From an uncultured Bacilli bacterium (GTDB lineage Bacteria; Bacillota_I; Bacilli_A; RF39; UBA660), in assembly GCA_944329255.1 (NCBI GenBank), contig CALVIA010000019.1, positions 1 through 16,409 on the forward strand: a stretch of DNA of 16,409 bases, read 5' to 3'. Under the pieces are notes generated by a model that did no database searches, was not told the origin of the DNA, and saw only the letters and a list, made by a program, of their open reading frames with translations. The position numbers were made by a program, and so were the translations under genes. This document shows, piece after piece, positions 1 to 6,947 of this stretch. Within the stretch, counting starts at the first letter, position 1, and each line of letters begins with the position of its first letter.

Positions 1-43
1 AGAGATAAAATTATAGAAAATCATTGAAATATAAAGGTAAAAT

Positions 44-92
44 AATTGGTAGTGTCAAAAACTCTGCACACTACCTATTAGAATAGGGAGTG
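44..92 (+). promoter_or_regulatory. Leader with two mutually exclusive hairpins over the RBS
   Basis: Three arms are visible. Arm A (44-55) and arm B (68-79) pair over 11 of 12 positions, including GGTAGTGT with ACACTACC. Arm B also pairs with arm C (82-92), CACTACCTATT with AATAGGGAGTG, 10 of 11 positions with a 2-nt gap (so the innermost pairs must open). Arm C contains the GGGAG ribosome-binding site (86-90) of the gene starting at 98. A-B pairing would free the site and B-C pairing would hide it; the TTTT after arm C could also make B-C a weak terminator. No ligand or protein is suggested. The A-B palindrome could instead be the worn end of an insertion sequence. Confidence 0.4.
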
Positions 93-97
93 CTTTT

Positions 98-1690
98 ATG
101 AGAAAAATTCTTAAATATTTTTTTGTATTTATATTATTTGGTATAAAAAGTGTTTATGCAGCACCTGCTAATGATTCTTTTTTGGATGATAATTTATATA
201 AATGTGTAATTGATGCTTACAATGTAAATGCTGTTGATAAAGTTGATTATACGTATAATATATTACCCGAAGAATTAATTGCTATTACAAATTTAGATTG
301 TTCATCTTATAAAGGACAAATTAGTGATACAACTGGTTTAAATAAAATGACGGGATTAACTAGTTTAAACTTAAGTGGAAATATGTTTTTAGGTGGACAA
401 TTAAAATTAAATAATAATAATTCTACTTTAAAAAGTCTTATAATGTTACCTAGTAATTTAAAAATTACAGATATTACTTATAAAATAGATAATCCTAAAA
501 TAATAAAAATAGAAAATGGAGTTGTTTATCCTTTAACTGTTGGATCTACAAATGTTACAATGACTGGTAAAGTATCTGGTAATGAGATTACAGAAAAATA
601 TTCTGTAGTTGTAGAAGGGGAGCCATATATTAAAAGTGATAATTCTAAATTAGCATCTTTGTATCTATCAAAAGGGGAATTTAAGTTTGATAGTGATGTA
701 AAAACTTATACAACAATTGTCGATGAATCTGTGGATAATGTAACTATCTCAGCAACTGTTTTAGATAAAAAAGCTAAGTTCGTTAGTGGATATGGTCCTA
801 GAAAAGTAAATTTAAAAAAGGGTACTAATACTTTACTTGTGAAAGTACAAGCCGAAAACGGGAATATAAGTACATATACAATTTCTGTTATTAGAAGTGA
901 TGGAAATGATATGAATAATAGATTGGCAAGTTTAACTTTGTCTGTTGGTTCAATTGATTTTTCTCCTGATGTTTATATTTATAATTTAACAGTTGATTCA
1001 AATGTTAATTATATTGATATTAGAGCTATAGCAGAATCTCCACTATCTTCTGTTGAGATTAGTGATACTAATTTAAGAGTTGGAGAAAATAAAATTACTA
1101 TTAGTGTTATATCAGAGTCTGGTGAGAAGAATGATTATCAATTAATTGTTACTAGGGAAAACTATGATTCTTTAGATAATTATTTAAGTGGGTTATCTAT
1201 AAATGGATATAATATAAATTTTAAAAGAGATATTTTTGAATATGAGTTAAAAATTAAAAATGAAAAGATATTGGAAATAAATGCAACTGCTGAAAAAAAA
1301 GAATCAACTATTTCTATATTGGGAAATCATGATTTGAAAGATAAATCTGAAATAATTGTTAGAGTTTTTGATAAAGAAGGAAGTCCAAGAGATTATGTAA
1401 TAAATATAAAAAAAGATTCAGCTTTTAGTTTAAGTTTTATTAAAAATATAGATTTTAAATGGATTTTTTTATTGTTAGAATTTATAGTAATTATTGTTTT
1501 ACTATTTATAATAATATTTAAAAATAAATTACGTAAACCTAGAAGACCTAAAAAGATAAAAAGAATACCTAAAAATGTTATATCTAAACATCCTAAAGTA
1601 AAGCTTTCAAATAGAATTTGTAGTAAATGTGGGACTGTTAATGATTTAAATAGTAAGTATTGTTATGTGTGTAAAAACCCATTACAGTAA
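98..1690 (+). CDS. Secreted, membrane-anchored protein with cadherin-like repeats and cytoplasmic zinc ribbon
   Basis: Function unknown; probably a cell-surface protein. A signal peptide covers residues 1-22, ending near VYAAPA. Residues 60-98 look like a leucine-rich stretch (TGLTSLNLSGN), and 108-173 like a bacterial Ig-like (BIG2) domain. Three cadherin-like beta-sandwich repeats follow at about 185-266, 276-352 and 363-438, each opening with a LASL or LSGL strand and closing with a YTISV, YQLIV or YVINI strand. A membrane helix at 455-475 is followed by a very basic linker and a C-terminal zinc ribbon: C508, C511, C522, C525. Topology therefore puts the repeats outside and the zinc ribbon inside. 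The ATG at 98 has GGGAG seven bases upstream. It is followed by its own terminator, so it is not part of the Rnf operon. Domain calls come from sequence pattern only. Confidence 0.8.
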   Translation: MRKILKYFFVFILFGIKSVYAAPANDSFLDDNLYKCVIDAYNVNAVDKVDYTYNILPEELIAITNLDCSSYKGQISDTTGLNKMTGLTSLNLSGNMFLGGQLKLNNNNSTLKSLIMLPSNLKITDITYKIDNPKIIKIENGVVYPLTVGSTNVTMTGKVSGNEITEKYSVVVEGEPYIKSDNSKLASLYLSKGEFKFDSDVKTYTTIVDESVDNVTISATVLDKKAKFVSGYGPRKVNLKKGTNTLLVKVQAENGNISTYTISVIRSDGNDMNNRLASLTLSVGSIDFSPDVYIYNLTVDSNVNYIDIRAIAESPLSSVEISDTNLRVGENKITISVISESGEKNDYQLIVTRENYDSLDNYLSGLSINGYNINFKRDIFEYELKIKNEKILEINATAEKKESTISILGNHDLKDKSEIIVRVFDKEGSPRDYVINIKKDSAFSLSFIKNIDFKWIFLLLEFIVIIVLLFIIIFKNKLRKPRRPKKIKRIPKNVISKHPKVKLSNRICSKCGTVNDLNSKYCYVCKNPLQ

Positions 1691-1700
1691 AATTTGTGTT

Positions 1701-1737
1701 ATAAAAGTAATGATTTGTCATTACTTTTATTTATTTT
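1701..1737 (+). terminator. Rho-independent terminator
   Basis: A perfect 13-bp inverted repeat (ATAAAAGTAATGA at 1701-1713, TCATTACTTTTAT at 1718-1730) with a TTTG loop is followed by TTATTTTT. It lies 10 bases after the stop of the surface-protein gene and separates it from the Rnf operon. Confidence 0.9.
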
Positions 1738-1750
1738 TAGATAAAAAAAT

Positions 1751-1773
1751 GATATCATTATATGGTAAGGAGA
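1751..1773 (+). promoter_or_regulatory. Probable extended -10 promoter and RBS of the Rnf operon
   Basis: TGATATCAT (1750-1758) fits an extended -10 element (TG, one base, TATCAT) inside the palindrome ATGATATCAT. No good -35 box is visible because the preceding terminator occupies that place. AAGGAGA (1767-1773) is a strong ribosome-binding site for the rnfC ATG at 1780. Nearly the same block recurs before the gene at 15568. Confidence 0.5.
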
Positions 1774-1779
1774 ATAAGT

Positions 1780-3030
1780 ATGATAAAAGAAATTAAATTA
1801 GATGGAAAAAAAGATATTTCTATTGTTAATGATTTAGTTGATTTTTCTAATGTATCAAAAGTTTTTGTGCCTTTAATTAATTGTAATATTTTATGTAAAT
1901 GTTTAACAAAAAAAGGAAGAAAAGTTAAGATAGGATCTGTTATTGGAATTAGAGAGGATATTGATTTTCCAATTTTATCACCAGTAAGTGGAGTTGTATT
2001 AGATATAAAAAAATATCAATATTTAAATGGAGATTTAGTAGATTGTGTTGTAATAAGTAATGATAAAACAGAAAAAATTTTAAAGAAAAATGAAGTTAAG
2101 GATATATGTAATTATTCTAAGGAAGAATTTATTGACTTATTAAAGAAATGTTCTATATCTGGAATGGGTGGAGGAGATTTTCCTACTTATTTAAAATATG
2201 AAGGCAATAATTCCATTTTAATAGTAAATGCTGTTGAATGTGAACCTTATTTGACTTCTGATGCTATGATTTGTAAACTTAAATCTAAAGAAATTTTAGA
2301 TGGGATTGATGCTATTTTAAAAATAAATAAAATGGATAAATGTTTGATTGCTTATAAAAAAAATAATAATGTAGTAAAAAATTCCTTTTTAGAATATATT
2401 GAATCTTACGATAACATTATATTAACTCCAGTTGATGATTTTTATCCTGCTGGATGGGAAAGAAATATTATTAAAAGTGTTTTAGGATATAGTTATTCTA
2501 AATATCCATCTGAAATAGGAATTGTTGTAAATAATGTTTCTACAATTTATTCAATATATAAAGCTTTAAAATATAAAAAAGGTATTTCTAAAAGAATTGT
2601 AACAATTAGTGGTGATGGATTTTCAAAACCAGTTAATGTCCTTGTTAAGATAGGGACTAATATGTCATCTATTATTAAAAAAATTGGTTCATATGAAGGT
2701 GATAATTTAAGATTTATAGCTGGTGGACCTATGATGGGGACATCTTTACCAAAAGATGAATTAATTGTAAGTAAAAATCTAGGTGCTGTTACTATTATTA
2801 ATAATGATGAATATGAAGAAGTAAATAAATGTATTTCATGTGGAAAATGTATTGATAAATGTCCAGTAAATATTTGCCCAGCTTTGATTTTAAAAAATAT
2901 AGATGATGTTTTAGAATTAAAAAAATTGCATCCTGAAAAATGTATAGGTTGCGGAATATGTTCATATGTTTGTCCTTCAAAGTTAGCTTTAAGAGATGCT
3001 GTAAAAATAGCTAGAAAGAAGGTGAAATAA
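1780..3030 (+). CDS. rnfC: Rnf complex subunit RnfC (NADH/NAD+-binding, two 4Fe-4S)
   Basis: Peripheral subunit of the Rnf ferredoxin:NAD+ oxidoreductase, the site where NAD+ or NADH reacts. The 416-residue protein has an N-terminal barrel-sandwich part (PILSPVSGVV, 64-73), the glycine-rich nucleotide/FMN-binding motif GMGGGDFPT (128-136), VNAVECEPYLTSD (149-161), YPAGWERN (222-229), an SLBB segment ending in AGGPMMG (314-320), and two 4Fe-4S motifs: C351, C354, C357, C361 and C388, C391, C394, C398. The ATG at 1780 was chosen over the in-frame ATG at 1762 because AAGGAGA lies six bases before it and inside the longer form. The usual HxG-type N-terminal motif is not obvious. Its stop codon overlaps the next start (TAATG). 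First gene of the operon. Confidence 0.95.
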   Translation: MIKEIKLDGKKDISIVNDLVDFSNVSKVFVPLINCNILCKCLTKKGRKVKIGSVIGIREDIDFPILSPVSGVVLDIKKYQYLNGDLVDCVVISNDKTEKILKKNEVKDICNYSKEEFIDLLKKCSISGMGGGDFPTYLKYEGNNSILIVNAVECEPYLTSDAMICKLKSKEILDGIDAILKINKMDKCLIAYKKNNNVVKNSFLEYIESYDNIILTPVDDFYPAGWERNIIKSVLGYSYSKYPSEIGIVVNNVSTIYSIYKALKYKKGISKRIVTISGDGFSKPVNVLVKIGTNMSSIIKKIGSYEGDNLRFIAGGPMMGTSLPKDELIVSKNLGAVTIINNDEYEEVNKCISCGKCIDKCPVNICPALILKNIDDVLELKKLHPEKCIGCGICSYVCPSKLALRDAVKIARKKVK

Positions 3031-4454
3031 TGAAGTTTAAAGTTAGTAATGGACCATTTGTAAAAAGTAGTAATTCTACTAGTAAAATGATGACAAGATT
3101 ATTAATTGCACTTATTCCAATTATTTGTTTAAGTATTTTAAAGAATACTATTATTGTATATTTTTATACAGATGCTACATTATTAGAATCATTACATCCA
3201 ATTTTCATGATTATATTATCTATCATTACTTCATATGTATCTGAACTGCTATATTTTAAATTTATTTTAAAATATAAAATTGCTGATTGTATTCATGAAT
3301 TAAGTAAATCTTTTAGTATTATTCCAGGAGTTTTATTATCCCTTGTTTTACCGGTTAGTACTCCATTATGGGTTATTGTATTTGGAGCATTTTTTGCTAA
3401 TATTTTTGGAAAAATGATATATGGAGGATTTGGACAAAATATATTTAATCCCGCTTTAATTGGATATTTATTTATAAGTGCATCTTATTCTTCATTAATA
3501 GGTAGTCATTTAAATTTATATGAATTAGATACATTGGCTGGAGCAACTCCTCTTACAAATTTAGCATCATTAAATTATGTGGGATCATATGATGAAATTG
3601 TATCTGGATATGGAAGTCTTTTAAATTTCTTTGTAGGATCAATTCCAGGAAGTTTAGGAGAAGTTTCTAAGATGTTAATTATTTTTGCATTTGTATATTT
3701 AACAATTACTAAAACTATTAAATATTTAATTCCTATATTTTATGTAGGTACTGTTTTTGTTATAACATATGTTGTTTCGTTATTTACGGATATGGGTATA
3801 TGGTATCCAATATTTCATATATTAAGTGGAGGACTTTTATTCGGTGCGGTATTTATGGCAACTGATCCAGTTACAAGTCCTATTACAAAGTTTGGTCAAA
3901 TATTTCATGGGATATGTTTAGGTGTTTTAACTGTTTCTTTAAGATTTTTTACTTCATATCCAGAAGGTGTAATGACAAGTATTTTATTTATGAATATGTT
4001 TGTACCATTATGTGATAAAATTGGCTTAAGTGTTAAAAATAATTTGAAAAAAGTTTGGATTTATATTTTAGTTATAGTTATATTTATTTCAATGACTTCT
4101 TATTTTATTATAAATAAAATTTCCTATAAAGAAGAAAATAAAATACCTGTTAATATTCTTGAAACAAAAAAAGAAGGGGATAAGACGATTTATAATGTTT
4201 CTTCTAAAGGATGGGGATTAATTAAAGCCACTGTTACAGTAGAAAATGGGGAGATAATATCAATTGATATAACTGATAAAAGTGGAGAAACACAATGGAG
4301 TGAACTAGAAAAAAATGATTATGCGAATAAAGCAATTGAGTATCAAGATAATATTGATTCACTAGATGCAGTTAGTGGAAGTACTTTTTCATCAGATGGA
4401 ATAAAAAATATTATAAAAAAAATATTGGAAAGTGAGTTAAACAATGAAAAATAA
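3030..4454 (+). CDS. rnfD: RnfD-RnfG fusion, two covalent-FMN sites
   Basis: Membrane core of Rnf. Residues 1-335 are RnfD: multiple membrane helices, GGFGQNIFNPA (132-142), the flavinylation motif AGATPLT with acceptor T173, and SGGLLFGAVFMATDPVTSP (266-284). The expected end of RnfD (NMFVPLCDK, 322-330) runs on, without a stop, into a membrane helix (342-362) and an FMN-binding domain (about 385-468) with D446-A-V-S-G-S-T452, the RnfG/NqrC-type motif whose threonine is flavinylated by ApbE. No separate rnfG exists in the operon, so this is RnfG fused to RnfD. The RnfG part (about 130 residues) is shorter than usual free RnfG (about 180-200). The start overlaps rnfC by one base; the end overlaps the following microprotein by 11 bases. 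Confidence 0.92.
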   Translation: MKFKVSNGPFVKSSNSTSKMMTRLLIALIPIICLSILKNTIIVYFYTDATLLESLHPIFMIILSIITSYVSELLYFKFILKYKIADCIHELSKSFSIIPGVLLSLVLPVSTPLWVIVFGAFFANIFGKMIYGGFGQNIFNPALIGYLFISASYSSLIGSHLNLYELDTLAGATPLTNLASLNYVGSYDEIVSGYGSLLNFFVGSIPGSLGEVSKMLIIFAFVYLTITKTIKYLIPIFYVGTVFVITYVVSLFTDMGIWYPIFHILSGGLLFGAVFMATDPVTSPITKFGQIFHGICLGVLTVSLRFFTSYPEGVMTSILFMNMFVPLCDKIGLSVKNNLKKVWIYILVIVIFISMTSYFIINKISYKEENKIPVNILETKKEGDKTIYNVSSKGWGLIKATVTVENGEIISIDITDKSGETQWSELEKNDYANKAIEYQDNIDSLDAVSGSTFSSDGIKNIIKKILESELNNEK

Positions 4455-4533
4455 TATTAAATCAATATTTGTATTAACATTTACTGCATTTATTTGTTCA
4501 TTTATTTTATATATTGTGTGGAGGTTTGTATGA
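4444..4533 (+). CDS. 29-residue single-helix membrane microprotein in the Rnf operon
   Basis: An ORF of 29 codons reads MKNNIKSIFVL, then a hydrophobic stretch (about residues 8-25) and ends IVWRFV. It starts 11 bases inside the end of rnfD-rnfG and its TGA overlaps the rnfE ATG as ATGA, the usual sign of translational coupling. A weak GTGAG site lies seven bases before the start. It occupies exactly the place where rnfG stands in clostridial rnf operons, and its charged start plus one helix resembles the N-terminal anchor of RnfG. It may be a new small subunit, or what remains of rnfG after its FMN domain was joined to RnfD. Translation is inferred from the overlaps only. Confidence 0.6.
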   Translation: MKNNIKSIFVLTFTAFICSFILYIVWRFV

Positions 4534-5153
4534 GAAAAATATTTAAATTTTTGTTTAATGATAATCCAATACTTATTTTTACTTTAGGATTATGTTCTGT
4601 TTTAGCTATAACAACTACTTTTGAAAAATCATATATAATGGGAATAATTATTTTAATTGTTTTAATTTTGTGTAATATTATTACATCTATTATAAAAAAA
4701 ATTGTAAAAGAAGAAATTAGAATTCCTGTTTATATTATTATAATAGCTACAATAATTACTATAATACAAATTTTTATTTCTAGATATAGTCCTAATTTAT
4801 ATAAAGCTTTTGGAATATATTTACCTCTTTTAACTGTTAATTGTGTATTGCTTGGCAGTTGTCTTTCCTATGCATCTTCTCATTCTATAAAAGATAGTTT
4901 TTTAAATGCTTTAAAAAATGGATTAGGCTATCTTGTTGTAATTTCTATAATTGGATTTTTAAGAGAATTATTAGGAAGTGGAAAAATAACTATTATGAAT
5001 GATATTTCTTTACTTACTGGATATAGATTTATAATAGATGTTTTTAATAATGATATTCTTCCTAATAAGATATTTTTGACAAGTGGAGGAGCATTTATAT
5101 TGCTTGGACTTGTTATGGGGATAATAAGAAAGTTAAATAGAGGTGATAATTAA
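4530..5153 (+). CDS. rnfE: Rnf complex membrane subunit RnfE
   Basis: One of the two homologous membrane subunits that hold a 2Fe-2S cluster between them inside the membrane. The 207-residue protein has about six membrane helices and both conserved family cysteines: C22 in LGLCSVLA and C105 in LTVNCVLLG; FLRELLGSG is also typical. The start at 4530 was chosen over an in-frame ATG at 4494 because GGAGG (4520-4524) lies five bases before it, because MRKIFKFLFNDNPI matches the usual N-terminus, and because it forms an ATGA overlap with the 29-codon ORF. Its stop overlaps the rnfA start (TAATG). Confidence 0.95.
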   Translation: MRKIFKFLFNDNPILIFTLGLCSVLAITTTFEKSYIMGIIILIVLILCNIITSIIKKIVKEEIRIPVYIIIIATIITIIQIFISRYSPNLYKAFGIYLPLLTVNCVLLGSCLSYASSHSIKDSFLNALKNGLGYLVVISIIGFLRELLGSGKITIMNDISLLTGYRFIIDVFNNDILPNKIFLTSGGAFILLGLVMGIIRKLNRGDN

Positions 5154-5716
5154 TGGAAATGTTTACTATATTTACAACTGCTCTTATTGCTGAAAATATA
5201 ATTTTAACAAAGTTTTTAGGAATATGTTCTTTTATTGGTTCTTCTAATAAAGAAAAAAATGCATTAGGTATGGGAATCACAGTAACATTTGTTGTATTAA
5301 TTTCTACTATATTTACATATTTGATAAATAAATATATTTTAATACCAACTAATTCAACTTATTTACAAACATTATTTTTTATATTGGTAATTGCTTGTTT
5401 TGTACAAATTACGGAACTAATTACAAAAAAGTATTTTAATAATTTGTATAAATCTTTAGGAATATATTTACCACTTATTACAACTAATTGTGCTGTATTC
5501 GGAATAATTCTTACAAATATAAATATGAATTATGATTTTATTACTTCTATTATTAATTCTTTAGGAAGTTGTATTGGATTTGTTTTTGTTATTTACGTTT
5601 TTTCTTTAATTAGAGAAAAAATAGACAAGAATAATATTATCAATAGTTTAAAAGGAGTACCAATTGCACTTATAACTGCGGGAATTATGGCTCTTATTTT
5701 TTCAAGGATAATATAA
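5153..5716 (+). CDS. rnfA: Rnf complex membrane subunit RnfA
   Basis: Partner of RnfE in the Rnf membrane core. The 187-residue protein has about six membrane helices, with the conserved cysteines C25 (FLGICSFIG) and C113 (TTNCAVFG) expected to ligate the shared membrane 2Fe-2S cluster, and the characteristic N-terminal segment LIAENIILTKFLG. Length is normal for RnfA (about 190). AGAGGTGAT (5140-5148) is the ribosome-binding site; the start overlaps the rnfE stop by one base and the stop overlaps the next ORF by one base. Confidence 0.96.
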   Translation: MEMFTIFTTALIAENIILTKFLGICSFIGSSNKEKNALGMGITVTFVVLISTIFTYLINKYILIPTNSTYLQTLFFILVIACFVQITELITKKYFNNLYKSLGIYLPLITTNCAVFGIILTNINMNYDFITSIINSLGSCIGFVFVIYVFSLIREKIDKNNIINSLKGVPIALITAGIMALIFSRII

Positions 5717-5826
5717 TGCAATATTTAATATTATTATTATTAATTGTATTTTATATAAAATTATTTAAAAAAAATAAGAGTTTTAAAAAATGCGATAAGT
5801 GTGGACTTTGTGAGGTAATAAAATGA
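5716..5826 (+). CDS. 36-residue membrane microprotein with C-terminal CxxCxxC
   Basis: A 36-codon ORF lies exactly between rnfA and rnfB. It begins MQYLILLLLIVFYIKLF, one membrane helix, then a basic stretch and CDKCGLC (C26, C29, C32). It has a strong site, AAGGA (5704-5708), seven bases before the start, overlaps the rnfA stop as TAATG, and its TGA overlaps the rnfB start as ATGA. The cysteines match the first three ligands of a ferredoxin-type CxxCxxCxxxC motif; the fourth position (36) is the final lysine, so the motif stops one ligand short. By the positive-inside rule the cysteines would face the cytoplasm. It could bind Fe-S with a ligand from a partner, bind zinc, or be a relic of the lost RnfB ferredoxin domain. 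Confidence 0.65.
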   Translation: MQYLILLLLIVFYIKLFKKNKSFKKCDKCGLCEVIK

Positions 5827-6095
5827 TTGGGGTTCTATTGTTTACTTTAATTGCTTTTGTTTTATCTATAATGATTGTCTTTTTAAATCATGTTTTGTTT
5901 AAAAGAAGAAGAAAAGTGGATATTATTGAGCAAATGCTTCCTGGATATAATTGTGGTATGTGTGGATTTGGAAGTTGTTTAGGAATGGCGGTAAAGCTAT
6001 TATCAGATTATAGTTTAATAAATAATTGTAAAATTTGTAAAAATAAAGATGAAATAATTAAATATTTGGGTGATGATAAAAATGAAAAAAAGTAA
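5823..6095 (+). CDS. rnfB: Short RnfB: membrane helix plus first Fe-S domain only
   Basis: RnfB normally takes electrons from ferredoxin and has about 180-330 residues: an N-terminal helix, a four-cysteine Fe-S domain, then a ferredoxin-like domain with two or more 4Fe-4S clusters. This protein has only 90 residues. A helix (2-22) is followed by LPGYNCGMCGFGSC, ligands C44, C47, C52, and C69, matching the CxxCx4Cx16C spacing of the family; C72 is extra. It ends in a short charged tail. Nothing downstream, in any frame up to 6906, contains a CxxCxxCxxxCP motif, so the missing part is not hidden by a simple frameshift. TGAGGT (5811-5816) lies six bases before the ATG. Overlaps the ORFs on both sides. 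Confidence 0.88.
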   Translation: MIGVLLFTLIAFVLSIMIVFLNHVLFKRRRKVDIIEQMLPGYNCGMCGFGSCLGMAVKLLSDYSLINNCKICKNKDEIIKYLGDDKNEKK

Positions 6096-6906
6096 TTTAA
6101 AAAAAATTGTAATAATTATTTTATTTATATTAATTTTATTAATATTATTAATAATAAATTATTTTAATGATTTTAATGTAGAAGAAAATATTATTGATGA
6201 AAATAAAGATAAATTATTTGTAACAGTTACTGAAGAAGAAACATATCAGATATTTGAAAATATAATAGATGAATATAATTTATCTGTTATATCTTCTTTT
6301 GAAAAAAATATTGATGATTTTAATATGATAGATATGAATGAAAAAATTTTAATGGGATTTGAGAAAGCAAAAAAAGATACTATAGATCCAATTAGTAATG
6401 GTGTATTAGTAAGTGATATAGAAGAATATTTTAAAAATAATTTTAAATCAACTATATATTGGGATAAAGAAGATATATATTGTTATACTTGTGGTGAATA
6501 TATATATTTATTTGATGTAACTCAGAATAAGTATGTTTATAATGAGAAACATTTAGGACATGGGCTTTCATTTATAGATAATTATTACACTAAAATAACT
6601 GATATTAAAAAAAGAAATGAAACATATGTAGTTACCATGGTAAATTTATGGCATTATTCTAGTGATGTAAATGATATAGTAACAACTGCGTATAGTAGTT
6701 ATAGTGATGCTTTAAATAATAAAAATGAATTATTTAAAATTGATTTAAACAATGTAAATGATCAAATTGATATGGGGATATACGATAAAGTAATTAATGA
6801 ATTTGAAAATAATTTTTCTAAATATGAAAATAAAATGCATAAATATATATATACTTTTGAAAAACAAAATAATAAATATTTATTAGTAAGTATGAAATAT
6901 GAGTAA
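6082..6906 (+). CDS. Membrane-anchored protein of unknown function, last gene of the Rnf operon
   Basis: Not recognised. The 274-residue protein has a basic N-terminus, one membrane helix (about 8-26) and a long acidic, aspartate- and asparagine-rich domain predicted outside the cell, with no further helices. A CYTCG pair (C134, C137) and WDKEDIYCY are the only distinctive spots; the C-terminal strands (YIYTFEKQNNKYLLVSMKYE) look like the end of a compact alpha/beta domain. GTG at 6070 and ATG at 6073 are possible starts, but ATG 6082 is best placed after GGTGAT (6069-6074). It overlaps rnfB by 14 bases and shares the operon terminator, so it is expressed with Rnf; whether it is a Rnf subunit, an assembly factor or an unrelated passenger cannot be told. 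Confidence 0.75.
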   Translation: MKKSNLKKIVIIILFILILLILLIINYFNDFNVEENIIDENKDKLFVTVTEEETYQIFENIIDEYNLSVISSFEKNIDDFNMIDMNEKILMGFEKAKKDTIDPISNGVLVSDIEEYFKNNFKSTIYWDKEDIYCYTCGEYIYLFDVTQNKYVYNEKHLGHGLSFIDNYYTKITDIKKRNETYVVTMVNLWHYSSDVNDIVTTAYSSYSDALNNKNELFKIDLNNVNDQIDMGIYDKVINEFENNFSKYENKMHKYIYTFEKQNNKYLLVSMKYE

Positions 6907-6933
6907 GATATATATTAAAGTATATCTTTTTAT
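6905..6933 (+). terminator. Terminator of the Rnf operon
   Basis: An 8-bp stem (AAGATATA at 6905-6912, TATATCTT at 6921-6928) with an 8-nt loop is followed by TTT. The stem begins inside the stop codon of the preceding gene. Confidence 0.75.
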
Positions 6934-6947
6934 ATTTATATGATTTA

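Noticed and set aside
2798..2980. 60-codon ORF on the - strand within rnfC
   Set aside because: It lies opposite the 4Fe-4S region of a clear rnfC, has no ribosome-binding site, and its composition is that expected of an AT-rich shadow frame.
5716..6095. A single frameshifted full-length rnfB split into the 36- and 90-codon ORFs
   Set aside because: The 36-residue ORF has its own membrane helix before the cysteines, both ORFs have proper ribosome-binding sites, and the order (CxxCxxC before the RnfB helix) is opposite to that of RnfB.
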